A stretch of DNA of 64,000 nt from Streptomyces sp. XY006 (GTDB lineage: Bacteria; Actinomycetota; Actinomycetes; Streptomycetales; Streptomycetaceae), in the NCBI RefSeq assembly GCF_002237655.1, contig NZ_NOKT01000002.1, positions 62,001 through 126,000 on the forward strand, given 5' to 3'. Under the pieces are notes generated by a model. The model had not been told where the DNA came from and made no database searches. It saw only the letters and a list, made by a program, of their open reading frames with translations. Shown here piece after piece: positions 1 through 9,079 of this stretch. The translations under genes and the position numbers were made by a program. Position 1 is the stretch's first letter, and each line of letters starts with the position of its first letter.

Positions 1-805
1 AGCCGTAGCCCTGGTCCCAGTCCTGCCGGTCCGCGTCGCCCATGGCGCCGCCGGTCGGTATGCGCGGCCGGGTCGCCCGGGCCACCCAGCCCTCCGGCAG
101 CAGCCGCCTGCCCTTCCACATACCGTCGTTCAGATACAGCTGCCCGAGCCGGGCGACGGCGTCGGTGGTGGCGTGCAGGCCGCTGAAGCCGATCTCGCGC
201 CCGGTGCGGTCGCGCCGCCAGAACACCTCGCCGATGCCCAGCGGGTCGAGCAGCCGCGGCCGCAGGTAGGCGGAGAGCGACTGCCCCGTCACCCGCTGGA
301 CGATCGCGCCGAGGGTGTAGGTGGTGGGCTGGTTGTAGGCGAAGACCGTGCCGGGGTCGCGGTCCGGAGGCAGGAGCAGGAATCCCCGGACGGGCTCGGC
401 GGGGTCACGGCCGTAGGCCTCCTCGACCGTCTCCCGCGTGTGGCCGCTCGCCATGGACGCCACGTGCCGTACCAGCATGGCCCGGCTGCGCGGGTCGGTG
501 ATGTCGGCCTCGAACTCCGGGAAGTACGAGATCACCGGCGCGTCGAAGTCCAGCAGCCCCTCGGCCTCGGCCAGGGCGGCGGCGGTCCCGGTGAAGCTCT
601 TGCTGAGCGAGTACAGCAGGTGGGGCCGGTGGGCCGTGTAGGGCGCCCACCAGCCGGCGGCGACGAGGTGTCCGTGCCGCATGATCATCACACTGTGCGG
701 CTCGATCTCGGGGGCGGCTTCGAGGGCGTCGAGGAAGGCGTGGACGCCGGCGGCGTCGACGCCCTGGGCTGCGGGGCCGGAGGTCGGCAGGGCGGAGGCA
801 CTCAT
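1..805 (-). CDS. Serine hydrolase, beta-lactamase/DD-peptidase family (partial, C-terminus outside window)
   Basis: About 268 N-terminal residues are visible on the minus strand and the gene runs off the left edge. The start is the ATG at 805, giving MSASALPTSG. A SLSK tetrad (S-x-x-K, the nucleophile and general base of class C beta-lactamase-like enzymes) lies near residue 70, and a YNQ triad (the Y-x-N motif) lies near 170. The KTG-like third motif would be off-window. The family includes beta-lactamases, DD-carboxypeptidases and esterases, and the substrate cannot be assigned. No signal peptide is visible, which points to a cytosolic esterase-like member rather than a secreted beta-lactamase. 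The gene is divergent from the F420 oxidoreductase, with about 73 bp between starts. Confidence 0.85.
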   Translation of the reverse strand, partial: MSASALPTSGPAAQGVDAAGVHAFLDALEAAPEIEPHSVMIMRHGHLVAAGWWAPYTAHRPHLLYSLSKSFTGTAAALAEAEGLLDFDAPVISYFPEFEADITDPRSRAMLVRHVASMASGHTRETVEEAYGRDPAEPVRGFLLLPPDRDPGTVFAYNQPTTYTLGAIVQRVTGQSLSAYLRPRLLDPLGIGEVFWRRDRTGREIGFSGLHATTDAVARLGQLYLNDGMWKGRRLLPEGWVARATRPRIPTGGAMGDADRQDWDQGYG

Positions 806-878
806 GCGGGCATCCTGCCCCCGCGCGCGGGGCTTGATCGACCCGTTTCCGCGACCGCTGGGCGGGGACCCGGCGGTT

Positions 879-1850
879 ATGGTGCAAATCGGATACACGA
901 TGATGACCGAGCAGGCCGGCCCCCGCGAGCTCGTCGACCACGTGGTGCGGGCCGAGGAGGCGGGCTTCGACTTCTCGGTGACCTCCGACCACTACTTCCC
1001 GTGGTTGCGCTCGCAGGGTCACTCGCCCTACGCGTGGGCGGTGCTCGGCGCGGCCGCCCAGGCCACGTCACGTATCCCGCTGATGACGTACGTGACGTGC
1101 CCCACGTTCCGCTACCACCCGGCGGTGGTGGCGCAGAAGGCGGCGACGGTGCAGTTGCTGTCCGAGGGGCGGTTCCGGCTGGGGCTCGGCTCGGGCGAGA
1201 ACCTCAACGAGCACGTGGTGGGCGGCGGCTGGCCGTCCGTGGACGTGCGGCACGAGATGTTCGAGGAGGCCGTGGAGATCATCCGCGCGCTCTTCGAGGG
1301 CGGCCACGTCAACCATCGCGGCACGCACTTCGACGTGGAGTCGGCCCGGCTGTGGGACCTGCCGGACGAGGCGCCGCCCATCGGCATCGCCGTCTCCGGG
1401 GAGCGGTCCTGCAAGCTCGCGGGCCGGCTGGGCGATCTGGTGATCGCCACCGAGCCCAAGGCGGGCCTGCTGGAGGCGTTCGACCGGCACGGCGGTGAGG
1501 GCAAGCCCCGGGTGGGCCAGTTGCCGGTGTGCTACGACCCCGACCGGGACACGGCCGTCAAGCGGGCGCACTCCCAGTTCCGCTGGTTCGGCAGCGGCTG
1601 GAAGGTCAACGCGGAGCTGCCGCACCCCGACTCCTTCGAGGCGGCGACCCAGTTCGTCACCCCCGACGACGTCGCCGAGTCCATCCCGTGCGGTGACGAC
1701 CCGGACGCCTTCGTCGAGGCCGTCCGCCCGTACGCCGAGGCCGGCTTCACCGAGGTCGCCCTCGTGCAGATCGGCGGCGAGTCGCAGCCGGCGTATCTGG
1801 ACTGGTCGGAGAAGACGCTGCTGCCCGCACTGCGCGAGGCGTTCGGCTGA
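879..1850 (+). CDS. F420-dependent LLM-class oxidoreductase (G6PDH-like family)
   Basis: This 323-residue TIM-barrel protein starts at the ATG at 879 (MVQIGYTMMTEQ). It has the bacterial luciferase-like core typical of coenzyme F420-dependent oxidoreductases: the SDHYFPW segment near residue 40, RLGLGSGENLNEHV near 110, and a C-terminal EVALVQIGG strand. The sequence fits the TIGR03557 'G6PDH-like F420' group, which is common in actinomycetes. The substrate is unknown, and the resemblance to glucose-6-phosphate dehydrogenase does not prove that activity. Reading frames extend upstream to 681, but that part overlaps the divergent hydrolase and is not protein-like. The gene stands alone, with 145 bp before the next gene. 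Confidence 0.85.
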   Translation: MVQIGYTMMTEQAGPRELVDHVVRAEEAGFDFSVTSDHYFPWLRSQGHSPYAWAVLGAAAQATSRIPLMTYVTCPTFRYHPAVVAQKAATVQLLSEGRFRLGLGSGENLNEHVVGGGWPSVDVRHEMFEEAVEIIRALFEGGHVNHRGTHFDVESARLWDLPDEAPPIGIAVSGERSCKLAGRLGDLVIATEPKAGLLEAFDRHGGEGKPRVGQLPVCYDPDRDTAVKRAHSQFRWFGSGWKVNAELPHPDSFEAATQFVTPDDVAESIPCGDDPDAFVEAVRPYAEAGFTEVALVQIGGESQPAYLDWSEKTLLPALREAFG

Positions 1851-1995
1851 CCAGCACCGCGCCATCGGGCCCCGACCTGCGCGGAGTGCGTGCCGTCGGC
1901 GGCCCGGCGCGGGCGTGGGGGGCCGGTAGGCTGCCGTCGGAATCCCGTAGCCGGTTCCGTAGCCGTCCGATCCGCGTGTCCCAGGAGAGTCGTCC

Positions 1996-3036
1996 GTGAC
2001 CGTTGCCCTCACCCCGCCCGAGACGTCCCCCGACGCCCCGGCGCCGCTGTCCGACCTGGTCGCGCGCGACGCGCGGGAGTTCGGGGCGTACGCCCGGACC
2101 GGCGGGTGGGCCTTCGGGCTGAGGGTCGCGCGCAGTGTGCGGCCCGGCGGGCAGGGCGCGGACGAGACGCCGAAGGTCTCCGCGAAGGAGTTCGCCGAAC
2201 TCGCCGGGTGCTCCCCGGAGCGGGTCATGCGCTACTACAAGGCGTGGGACCGGGCGGCCGACGACGGGATGGTCCCCCACTTCGAGGCGCTGACGCCGGG
2301 TCAGGAGGTGGAGCTGCCGGACGCCGACGTGTGGCTGAGCTACTACGTCTCCCGCAACAGCGCCACGTCCGAGCGCGGCACCGCCATCTCCGAGGCCGCC
2401 GAGGCGGAGGGCATCCGGCCCACGAAGGCGCTGGAGGTCGCGGAGAACCCCACCGCCCTGCGCGCCGCGATCCTCGCCGACCCCTCGACCGCCCGCGCGG
2501 CCCGCCAGGCGCTGCTGGACCGCGTCCGCGAGGACCCGGAGCTGCAGTCGGAGCTGGCCCGTGACGTGGTGCGCACCGACGAGCTGAAGAAGGCCGTCGC
2601 CGGCGAGAGCAGGGCCGCCGACCGCATCGGGTACGTCCGCCAGATCGCCGAGTCGGGGCAGATCAAGACGCCCGCGGGGCAGACGGTCGAGGCGCCCGCC
2701 GACCTGCGCCAGGAGGCCGAGCGGCACCTGTCGCTGCTCGACGAACTCGACGAGGGCGAGGACGCCGGCGAGTGGGCCACCGAGGCCTACGACACCATGA
2801 AGTCGCTGGTCGTCGAGGCCGTGGAGGCCGACCCGGGGCTGCGGGTCCGGGAGCGGCGCACGAAGTTCTACTCCAGCCTGCAGAAGGCCACCAAGGTGTT
2901 CGAGGAGCTGACCTTCGACGACGCCGGGGAGTTCTACGAGGACGACATGGTCGAGCGCCTGGAGGAACTGCAGCGGGCCGTGGCGGTCTGCATCGAGTCG
3001 CTGCGCGGTGCCCGCGGGATTCACCCGGACAGCTGA
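1996..3036 (+). CDS. Conserved Streptomyces hypothetical protein, acidic helical
   Basis: 346 residues from a GTG preceded by AGGAGAG with good spacing. I do not recognise a named family. The N-terminal half contains a short helix-turn-helix-like stretch (SAKEFAELAGCSPERVMRYYKAW, about residues 60-85). The remainder is charged, Glu/Asp/Ala-rich predicted helix, including a segment near 195-260 that could form a coiled coil. There is no signal peptide or membrane segment. The HTH-like part suggests a DNA-associated or regulatory role, but that is inference. It lies 62 bp upstream of the SsgA-like gene on the same strand, so cotranscription is possible. Confidence 0.7.
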   Translation: MTVALTPPETSPDAPAPLSDLVARDAREFGAYARTGGWAFGLRVARSVRPGGQGADETPKVSAKEFAELAGCSPERVMRYYKAWDRAADDGMVPHFEALTPGQEVELPDADVWLSYYVSRNSATSERGTAISEAAEAEGIRPTKALEVAENPTALRAAILADPSTARAARQALLDRVREDPELQSELARDVVRTDELKKAVAGESRAADRIGYVRQIAESGQIKTPAGQTVEAPADLRQEAERHLSLLDELDEGEDAGEWATEAYDTMKSLVVEAVEADPGLRVRERRTKFYSSLQKATKVFEELTFDDAGEFYEDDMVERLEELQRAVAVCIESLRGARGIHPDS

Positions 3037-3098
3037 GCATTTCGCGGGGATCGGGGGTACTAGAGGTCTCTACGTCGGTTCTTCCCGGAGGCCCCCTC

Positions 3099-3524
3099 GT
3101 GAACTCGTTCGTCCACAAGACCCTGGTGGTGCAGCTGCAGGCGGGCGAAGCGGAGCGTTTCTCCGTCCTCGCCCACCTGAGCTACGACACTGCGGACCCC
3201 TTCGCCGTCACGGTCGTCTTCAGCCACGACGGGCGCGTGCTCGCCCGGTGGCAGCTGGACCGGGAGATGCTCGGCGACGCGCTGCGGCGTCCGGTCGGCG
3301 TGGGAGACGTGCGGATGCGGCCCGAGTCGCGGGGCGTGTGGCAGGAGCTGCGTATGGAGTTCTTCGGCGACGCGCGCGCCGACGGCGGCCGCCACCACGC
3401 GGTGGTGTTCGCCTGGGCCCCGGCGTTCGCGGCGTTCCTCAAGGAGACGCACGAGCTGGTCCCGCCGGGCCGCGAGGAGGTCTGTGTCGACGACTTCCTG
3501 GCCACCCTCATCGCGGGGAGCTGA
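3099..3524 (+). CDS. SsgA-like protein (SALP), sporulation-specific cell division; possibly SsgC
   Basis: 141 residues from the GTG at 3099, just after a GGAGG. It has the compact SALP fold signature: an LHVQL-type first strand (KTLVVQLQAG), DPFAVTVVF, DGRVLARWQLDREML, and a C-terminal FLKETHELVPPGREE segment. SALPs are found in sporulating actinomycetes and steer septum placement, peptidoglycan remodelling and spore maturation, acting with SsgB and FtsZ. The in-frame sequence upstream of 3099 is not SALP-like and was excluded. The position near RNase HI and clpP3P4 agrees with my memory of ssgC (SCO7289) in S. coelicolor; that identification rests on synteny only. Confidence 0.85.
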   Translation: MNSFVHKTLVVQLQAGEAERFSVLAHLSYDTADPFAVTVVFSHDGRVLARWQLDREMLGDALRRPVGVGDVRMRPESRGVWQELRMEFFGDARADGGRHHAVVFAWAPAFAAFLKETHELVPPGREEVCVDDFLATLIAGS

Positions 3525-3584
3525 CGCCCGGGCGGGCGAGGACCAGGACTTTTCGTGGCTGCCCGGCGCTCGTGTGCCGTGCGG

Positions 3585-4082
3585 TCACTTCGAGGTGTGC
3601 CGGTACCTGGTCCACAGCGGCAGGACGAACCAGCACAGCAGGTACCAGGCGACCACCCCTGCGACCAGGTAGGGCACGAAGCCGTCGTGCGTGGCCACGC
3701 GCAGGATCAGCAGCAGTGACGCCGTCGTCGTGGCGAGCAGCAGCACCAGGCCGAGCAGGGTCAGCCGGGAGGCCAGCCGCACCGCCTGCGGCTTGACGCG
3801 CCGGCCCGAGACCAGCCGGTGCAGCGACACCGGGCCGATGAGCGCACCGGTCGCGCACGCGCCGAGGACCACCGTGACCAGGTAGATCGTCTGGTCCGTG
3901 TCGGTCAGGTCGTCGTACTTCTCGGTGAACACCACGGTCAGCAGGAAACCGAAGAGGATCTGCACGCCCATCTGGGCGACCCGGACCTCCTGGATGAGCT
4001 CCTGCCACATCCGGTCCGCTCTCTCCTCCTCCGTCTCGTTGCGCCCGCGGCGCATCGCCCCGCCCTGTGCCGTGTCCGCCAC
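3585..4082 (-). CDS. DUF6328-family integral membrane protein
   Basis: 165 residues from a GTG at 4082. A charged N-terminus (RRGRNETEEERADRMWQEL) is followed by four predicted membrane segments: about 45-60 (GVQILFGFLLTVVF), 75-98, 108-130 (LLGLVLLLATTTASLLLIL) and 138-158. A charged loop carrying EKYDDLTDTDQ lies after the first segment. The N-terminal pattern EExxxRxxxxWxELIQEVRVAQ-GVQILFGFLL is typical of DUF6328 proteins, whose function is unknown. The gene is convergent with the SsgA-like gene and divergent from the small gene at 4229. Confidence 0.75.
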   Translation of the reverse strand: MADTAQGGAMRRGRNETEEERADRMWQELIQEVRVAQMGVQILFGFLLTVVFTEKYDDLTDTDQTIYLVTVVLGACATGALIGPVSLHRLVSGRRVKPQAVRLASRLTLLGLVLLLATTTASLLLILRVATHDGFVPYLVAGVVAWYLLCWFVLPLWTRYRHTSK

Positions 4083-4228
4083 TGCTTCCTCCCGGTGTGC
4101 GGAGATGCCCTCTCCTTTCCCGGGTGCCCCGGAAAAGGCCGCCCTCCCGGGTGGGCGGCGGTTTGAGCGATCAGGGGACGGTTACACGGACGGCTCGAAG
4201 ACGCACAGCGCGAGGAGGTCGTGGACGC

Positions 4229-4591
4229 ATGTCCGGTACGCAGCTCACCGTGACGCTCAGCGGCGGAGGCGCCGATGACGCACGAGCGGTCGTGCGGGCG
4301 CTGGAAGGCACGTTCGGCGCGCCGGACGAGTTTCCCGCCGACGAGAAGGCGACGGTGCACACGGCGACCTTCGACGGCGACGCGCCGTCGGGTCGCGAGG
4401 GACCGGGTCGCGAGGGAAGCGACGGGGAAGGCGCGGGGAGCCTGTCGGCGCCGGTGACGGTCACCGTGCAGGGCTCCCCGGAGGCGGTGCGGCGGGCGAG
4501 CGACACGCTCACCCGGGCCTTCACGGCACGCGACGACGGTGCCGCCTCCGGCGACCAGGAGCAGGAGAGGCAGCTGCTCCTGGAGCCGTGA
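4229..4591 (+). CDS. Small hypothetical protein, unknown function
   Basis: 120 residues from an ATG preceded by GAGGAGG. The N-terminal and C-terminal parts look like one alpha/beta unit with strands MSGTQLTVTLSGG and APVTVTVQGSPEAVRRASDTLTRAF. They are separated by a low-complexity Gly/Glu/Arg linker (about residues 50-70), in which a short GREG unit is repeated. There is no signal peptide or membrane segment. The shape recalls small ferredoxin-like or ACT-like modules, but I cannot assign a family. It is convergent with the aldo/keto reductase, 15 bp away. Confidence 0.6.
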   Translation: MSGTQLTVTLSGGGADDARAVVRALEGTFGAPDEFPADEKATVHTATFDGDAPSGREGPGREGSDGEGAGSLSAPVTVTVQGSPEAVRRASDTLTRAFTARDDGAASGDQEQERQLLLEP

Positions 4592-4606
4592 GGGGCGCCC
4601 GGAGAG

Positions 4607-5590
4607 CTACCAGCGGGATTCCACCTGGTCCTTGATCCGCCGGTCGTACAGGTCGCGGATCGCGGCCAGGGTCCCGTCGGGCAGCTCCGGCAGCCGGGCC
4701 GCGTCCGCGTTGGCCCGGGCCTGCTCGGGCGAGCGGGCGCCGGGGATCACGGTCGTGACGCCGGGCTGCTCGATGATCCAGCGCAGGGCCAGCTGGGCCG
4801 GGGTGTATCCCTCGGGGGCGAGCGCCGCGAACTCGGCGGCGGCCTCGACGCCGGTCACGTAGTCGACGCCGGAGAAGGTCTCGCCCACGTCGAAGGACTC
4901 GCCGTGCCGGTTGTAGGTGCGGTGGTCGTTCTCCGGGAAGACCGTGTCCCGCGTGTACTTGCCCGACAGCAGGCCGGAGGCGAGCGGGACGCGGGCGATG
5001 ACGCCCACGCCGGCCTCCCGGGCGGCGGGCAGGACCTCGCGCAGGGGCTTCATGCGGAACGGGTTGAGGATGATCTGCACGCTGGCCACGTTCGGCCGGG
5101 CGATCGCGGTCAGCGCCTCCGCGCAGGTCTCGACGCTGACGCCGTAGGCGGCGATGCGCTCCTCCTCCACCAGGGTGTCGAGGGCGTCGAACACCTCGTC
5201 CGTGGAGTAGACGGGCGTCGGCGGGCAGTGCAGCTGCACCAGGTCGATCCGGTCGACGCCGAGGTTGCGGCGGGAGCGGTCGTTCCAGGCGCGGAAGTTG
5301 TCGAGCACGTAGTTCTCGGGGATCTGGTCGACCCGGCGCCCCATCTTGGTGGCGACCAGGACGTGCAGGTCCGACCTGCCGCTGAGGAAGGCGGCGATGG
5401 TCTGCTCGCTGCGGCCGTCGCCGTACACGTCCGCGGTGTCGAAGAAGGTCACCCCGGACTCCGCGGCCGTCTCCAGTACGGAGAGGGCCTTCTTGTCGTC
5501 GACGTCTCCCCAGTCGGCACCCAGCTGCCACGTACCGAGACCGACGACGGAAGCGTGCTGACCCGACCTGTCGAATGTGCGCTCGTCCAT
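4607..5590 (-). CDS. Aldo/keto reductase
   Basis: 327-residue NAD(P)H-dependent TIM-barrel oxidoreductase starting at the ATG at 5590 (MDERTFDRSG). The catalytic tetrad positions are visible: Asp in TFFDTADVYGDG with the Tyr four residues later, Lys in LVATKMGRR, and His in LVQLHCPP. The C-terminal cofactor-binding segment reads VTTVIPGARSPEQARAN. It belongs to the actinobacterial group related to the YajO/Tas-like general AKRs; the substrate is unknown. It is divergent from the FAD oxidase at 5730 across about 140 bp, which must hold both promoters. Confidence 0.85.
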   Translation of the reverse strand: MDERTFDRSGQHASVVGLGTWQLGADWGDVDDKKALSVLETAAESGVTFFDTADVYGDGRSEQTIAAFLSGRSDLHVLVATKMGRRVDQIPENYVLDNFRAWNDRSRRNLGVDRIDLVQLHCPPTPVYSTDEVFDALDTLVEEERIAAYGVSVETCAEALTAIARPNVASVQIILNPFRMKPLREVLPAAREAGVGVIARVPLASGLLSGKYTRDTVFPENDHRTYNRHGESFDVGETFSGVDYVTGVEAAAEFAALAPEGYTPAQLALRWIIEQPGVTTVIPGARSPEQARANADAARLPELPDGTLAAIRDLYDRRIKDQVESRW

Positions 5591-5729
5591 GGGCGCCAGT
5601 CTGTCATCCGTCACGGGCAGGTGCGGACCGGGCCGCTCCGGCTCGCCGACCACACCCGATTCACTCACACGAGTGAAGAGAGGCGACAGGTATATGTCAC
5701 GTGTCACCCGGCCCCTAGCGTGACCCGAC

Positions 5730-7466
5730 GTGACAACTGGTTCCATGGACAACATCCCGTCGCAGGACCCCGGTTGGACCCGCCGGGGTTTCCTCCTCTC
5801 CGCGGCCGCCCTGGCCGCCGTGCCCGGACTGCCGGCGGATCCGGCGGTGGCCGCAGCGGAGCTGCCCGGCTTCCCGCCGGACGTCGCGCTGTACCGCTCG
5901 GCGTACCGGAACTGGGTCGGCGAGATCACCGCCGACGGGCTGTGGGCGTGCGCCCCGAACGGCCCGGACCAGGTGGTCGCGGTCGTCAACTGGGCCTGGC
6001 GGCACGGCTGGCGGGTGCGGGCCCGGGGCGCCGCGCACGGCTGGTCGCCCCTGACGGTGACGGAGGGGCCCCCCTCCGGTGCGCCCGTCCTGCTCGTCGA
6101 CACCGCGCCCCACCTCACGGACCTCGCCCTGCGCGGCCCGGGCGAGGTGCGGGCCGGCACCGGCGTCACCCTGGAGGCCCTGCTGACCTTCCTGGAGGAA
6201 CACGGCCTCGGCGTCACGGCCGCCCCCGCCCCCGGCGTCCTCACCCTGGGCGGCGCCCTGGCCGTCGACGCGCACGGCACCGCCGTCCCCGCCCGCGACG
6301 AGCGGCGCCTGCCCGGCCACACCTACGGCTCCCTGAGCAACCTGGTCCTCTCGCTCACGGCGGTGGTGTGGGACGAACGGGCCGGCTCCTACGTGCTGCG
6401 CACCTTCCACCGCGACGAGGCGGACTGCGCCGCGCTGCTGACCCATCTCGGACGGTCCCTGGTGACCGAGGTGGTGCTGCGGACGGGCACGAACACGAAC
6501 CTGCGGTGCGTGAGCCGTACGGACATCCCCGCCGGAGAGCTGTTCGCCGCGCCCGGCTCGGGTGCGCGGCGCACCTTCGCGAGCTTCCTGCAGGAGGCCG
6601 GGCGGGTCGAGGCGATCTGGTTCGCCTTCACCGAGCACCCCTGGCTGAAGGTGTGGAGCCTCTCCCCCACCCGGCCCCTGACCTCACGGAAGGTGACGCA
6701 GCCGTACAACTACCCGTTCTCGGACAACGTCCCGGCGCCGGTGGCGGAGCTGGTGGGCCGGATGACGTCGGAGGCGGCCTGGTACCTGGCGCCGCTGCTC
6801 GGGACGGCGCAGTACGAGGCGGCCGCGCTCGGGCTGGTGGCGACGCTGTCGGCGGATCTGTGGGGGCCGTCCAAGAACACGCTGCTCTATCTGAAGCCGA
6901 CCACGCTGCGGGTGCACGCCAACGGCTACGCGGTCCTCACCTCGCGCGAGGGGGTCCAGCGGGTGGTCGCCGAGTTCGCCGCGTTCTACCGGGAGCGGCT
7001 GACCGCGTACGCCGCCCGGGGCAGCTTCCCGGTCAACGGCTCGGTGGAGATCCGGGTGACCGGACTGGACGGCCCGGGCGACGCCGGGGTGGCCGGAGCC
7101 CGTCCGCCGCTGCTGTCCGCGCTCCGGCCGCGTGCGGACCGGCCCGAGTGGGACACGGCCGTGTGGCTGGACGTGCTGACGCTGCCGGGCACGCCGGACG
7201 CGGAGGCCTTCCTCCGGGAGCTCGAGCGCTTCCTGCTGCGCGCCTTCGACGGCGGGTTCGCCCTGACCCGGGTGGAGTGGTCCAAGGGGTGGGCGTACAC
7301 GGAGGAGGGGGTGTGGAGCGACGCGGAGGTACTGGACGCGGTGGTGCCCGCCGCGGTCGGCGAGGCCGCCTGGGCCGAGGCGGACGCGGTGCTGGACCGG
7401 CTCGACCCGCACCGCGTGTACGGCAACGCCTTCCTGGACCGGCTGTTCGACGGGAGCGCGGGCTGA
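5730..7466 (+). CDS. Tat-exported FAD-linked oxidase, cholesterol-oxidase-like (VAO fold)
   Basis: 578 residues. The N-terminus has a twin-arginine signal (TRRGFLLSAAALAAVPG, ending in an AxA site near residue 45), so the protein is exported folded with its flavin. The FAD-binding domain of the vanillyl-alcohol-oxidase type follows (about 65-240), with RARGAAHGWSP supplying the His that is covalently linked to FAD in type II cholesterol oxidases. The rest resembles the substrate-binding domain of those enzymes. Activity on cholesterol is an inference from fold; other sterols or alcohols are possible. The start is uncertain: GTG at 5730 or ATG at 5745, neither with a clear ribosome-binding site. 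Convergent with the FAD monooxygenase. Confidence 0.75.
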   Translation: MTTGSMDNIPSQDPGWTRRGFLLSAAALAAVPGLPADPAVAAAELPGFPPDVALYRSAYRNWVGEITADGLWACAPNGPDQVVAVVNWAWRHGWRVRARGAAHGWSPLTVTEGPPSGAPVLLVDTAPHLTDLALRGPGEVRAGTGVTLEALLTFLEEHGLGVTAAPAPGVLTLGGALAVDAHGTAVPARDERRLPGHTYGSLSNLVLSLTAVVWDERAGSYVLRTFHRDEADCAALLTHLGRSLVTEVVLRTGTNTNLRCVSRTDIPAGELFAAPGSGARRTFASFLQEAGRVEAIWFAFTEHPWLKVWSLSPTRPLTSRKVTQPYNYPFSDNVPAPVAELVGRMTSEAAWYLAPLLGTAQYEAAALGLVATLSADLWGPSKNTLLYLKPTTLRVHANGYAVLTSREGVQRVVAEFAAFYRERLTAYAARGSFPVNGSVEIRVTGLDGPGDAGVAGARPPLLSALRPRADRPEWDTAVWLDVLTLPGTPDAEAFLRELERFLLRAFDGGFALTRVEWSKGWAYTEEGVWSDAEVLDAVVPAAVGEAAWAEADAVLDRLDPHRVYGNAFLDRLFDGSAG

Positions 7467-7484
7467 GGCGCCCCCGCCTCGCCG

Positions 7485-7520
7485 CGCGCGGGGTGCGGCG
7501 CCTCCGTCTCACCCCGCGCG
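7485..7520. terminator. Hairpin between convergent genes
   Basis: An 11-bp perfect inverted repeat (CGCGCGGGGTG / CACCCCGCGCG, 7485-7495 and 7510-7520) with a 14-nt loop sits between two convergent genes, so it can serve both. There is no clear U-tract, as is common for Streptomyces terminators. Confidence 0.5.
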
Positions 7521-7526
7521 GGAGGG

Positions 7527-8738
7527 TCAGTCGCCCGAGGACACCGTCCGCGCGTGGACGGTCCGCGCCACCCTGGGTCCGAGCCAGCGCTTGAACCGGC
7601 GCAGCGGCTCCAGCTGCCCGGCGGCCCGGTCGAGCCGGTAGTACAACTGGGGCGGCACATGCGGCAGCAGGGGCGAGTGGCGCTGACCGAGCAGGGCGAA
7701 CATGCGCTCCGGGGGCAGCTGGATGTAGCGCGGGAGGTCCTCGTACCACTGGGCGCTGTAGCGGGCCGCGCTCTGCACCGGCAGCAGCGCCGCCGTGCGC
7801 TCGCGCTCGTAGCGGGCGAGGGCCTGCGGGATGACGGCGTGCTCGCGCAGCGCGGTGGCCAGGGCGATCGCGTCCTCCAGGGCGAGGGTGGTGCCGGCAC
7901 CGATCGAGTAGTGCGTGGTGTGGGCGGCGTCGCCGAGCAGGACGAGATTGCCGTGGTGCCAGGTGCGGTTGGTCAGGGTGCGGAACGTCTGCCAGGGGCT
8001 CCCGCCGGGGCTCTGCAGCAGGGGGTGGCCGTCCAGGACGCCGGCGAAGAGCTTCTCCAGCAGGGCTCGCCCCTCGGGTTCGCTCGCGCGGTCGAGGCCG
8101 AGTCCGGTCCAGGTTCCGGGAGCGCACTCGACGACGCAGGTGCCGCGGTCGGGGCCGTAGCCGTAGCCGTAGCACCAGATCCAGCCGTGGGCGGTCTCCA
8201 CGAAGGCGAAGGTGAAGGCGTCGAAGGCCTTGGTGGTGCCGAGCCAGAGGTACCGGTTGCGCCCGGCGGTGAGCCGGGTGCCGAAGTGGGCCGCGTGGCG
8301 GGTGCGCAGGTCGCTGCCCACGCCGTCGGCCGCCACGACCAGGTCGGCGTCCGAGGGCAGTTCGGCCGCGGTGATCTCGCGCTCGTACTCCAGGCGGACG
8401 CCGAGCTCGCGGGCGCGGGCGGCGAGGATCTCCAGCAGGCGGTGGCGGCCGATGCCGTGCCCCTCGTCGCCGCTGTGCCGGGTGGTGCGGTCGCCGACGT
8501 GGGCGACGCCCTCGCGCCAGCGGACGGAGGCGGCGCCGAGCGCGCGGGCCGACTCGGGGTCCTGCTCGTGGAGCCGGTCGAGCAGCGCGCGCCAGTAGGT
8601 CACGCCCCAGCCGTAGGTCGATCCTTCCGGGTCGCGTTCGTAGACGGTGATGTCGTGGGACGGGTCCTGCCGCTTGAGCAGGATCGAGAGATACAGACCG
8701 GCGGGCCCGCCGCCGACGCAGGCGACCTTCACGCGCAC
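7527..8738 (-). CDS. FAD-dependent aromatic monooxygenase (salicylyl/anthraniloyl-CoA hydroxylase-like)
   Basis: 403 residues from a GTG at 8738. The N-terminal dinucleotide-binding motif is VACVGGGPAGLYLSILL, followed by ITVYER. The DG motif segment (VVAADGVGSDLR) lies near residue 140, and the second FAD motif is LVLLGDAAHTTHYSIGAG near residue 285. The aromatic-rich middle (TAHGWIWCYGYGYG) resembles the anthraniloyl-CoA monooxygenase / salicylyl-CoA 5-hydroxylase branch of the PHBH superfamily. Those relatives hydroxylate CoA-bound aromatic acids; the substrate here is not known. No CoA-ligase partner is adjacent. Confidence 0.8.
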   Translation of the reverse strand: MRVKVACVGGGPAGLYLSILLKRQDPSHDITVYERDPEGSTYGWGVTYWRALLDRLHEQDPESARALGAASVRWREGVAHVGDRTTRHSGDEGHGIGRHRLLEILAARARELGVRLEYEREITAAELPSDADLVVAADGVGSDLRTRHAAHFGTRLTAGRNRYLWLGTTKAFDAFTFAFVETAHGWIWCYGYGYGPDRGTCVVECAPGTWTGLGLDRASEPEGRALLEKLFAGVLDGHPLLQSPGGSPWQTFRTLTNRTWHHGNLVLLGDAAHTTHYSIGAGTTLALEDAIALATALREHAVIPQALARYERERTAALLPVQSAARYSAQWYEDLPRYIQLPPERMFALLGQRHSPLLPHVPPQLYYRLDRAAGQLEPLRRFKRWLGPRVARTVHARTVSSGD

Positions 8739-9079
8739 CCCTGGGGACTACTGAGAGCTGTCAATGGCGGACGCAGAGTAGCAGTGCGTCGGCCCCGCCG
8801 GCCGGAGCGCGCAATCGCGTCAGCTTCCCGGCGTGACCCGTACCACGCGCACCGCCGCCCCCGGGGAGAAACATCCGCCACAGCACCCCCACGGGGTGGA
8901 ATTTCCCCGTCCGCAGAGGTCCAGGCACCCGCGTCCAGCAAGATCATCTTGGTTCAACCTTGCACGACATAAGGGGAATTGCCCGGATCACAGCCAACCG
9001 GCTCGCGGGGATTTCTCCCGGAACCGGAGGGGCCGGTAGGCATGCGGTGACATCACCCGAACGAACCCAGGAGATCCGT
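8739..9079. other. Intergenic region upstream of the tyrosinase operon
   Basis: A 341-bp gap between the divergent FAD monooxygenase and melC1. No convincing reading frame occupies it, and it is less GC-biased near 8870-8990. It ends with an AGGAG ribosome-binding site for melC1. It should hold both divergent promoters; I could not identify a specific operator. Confidence 0.6.

Noticed and set aside
2772..3098. In-frame N-terminal extension of the SsgA-like protein
   Set aside because: It overlaps the preceding gene, is not SALP-like, and a GTG with a good GGAGG fits the normal SALP length.
4904..7594. An 896-residue plus-strand frame overlapping the AKR and the FAD oxidase
   Set aside because: It is Arg/Gly/Ala-rich and is explained by the two real genes in other frames.
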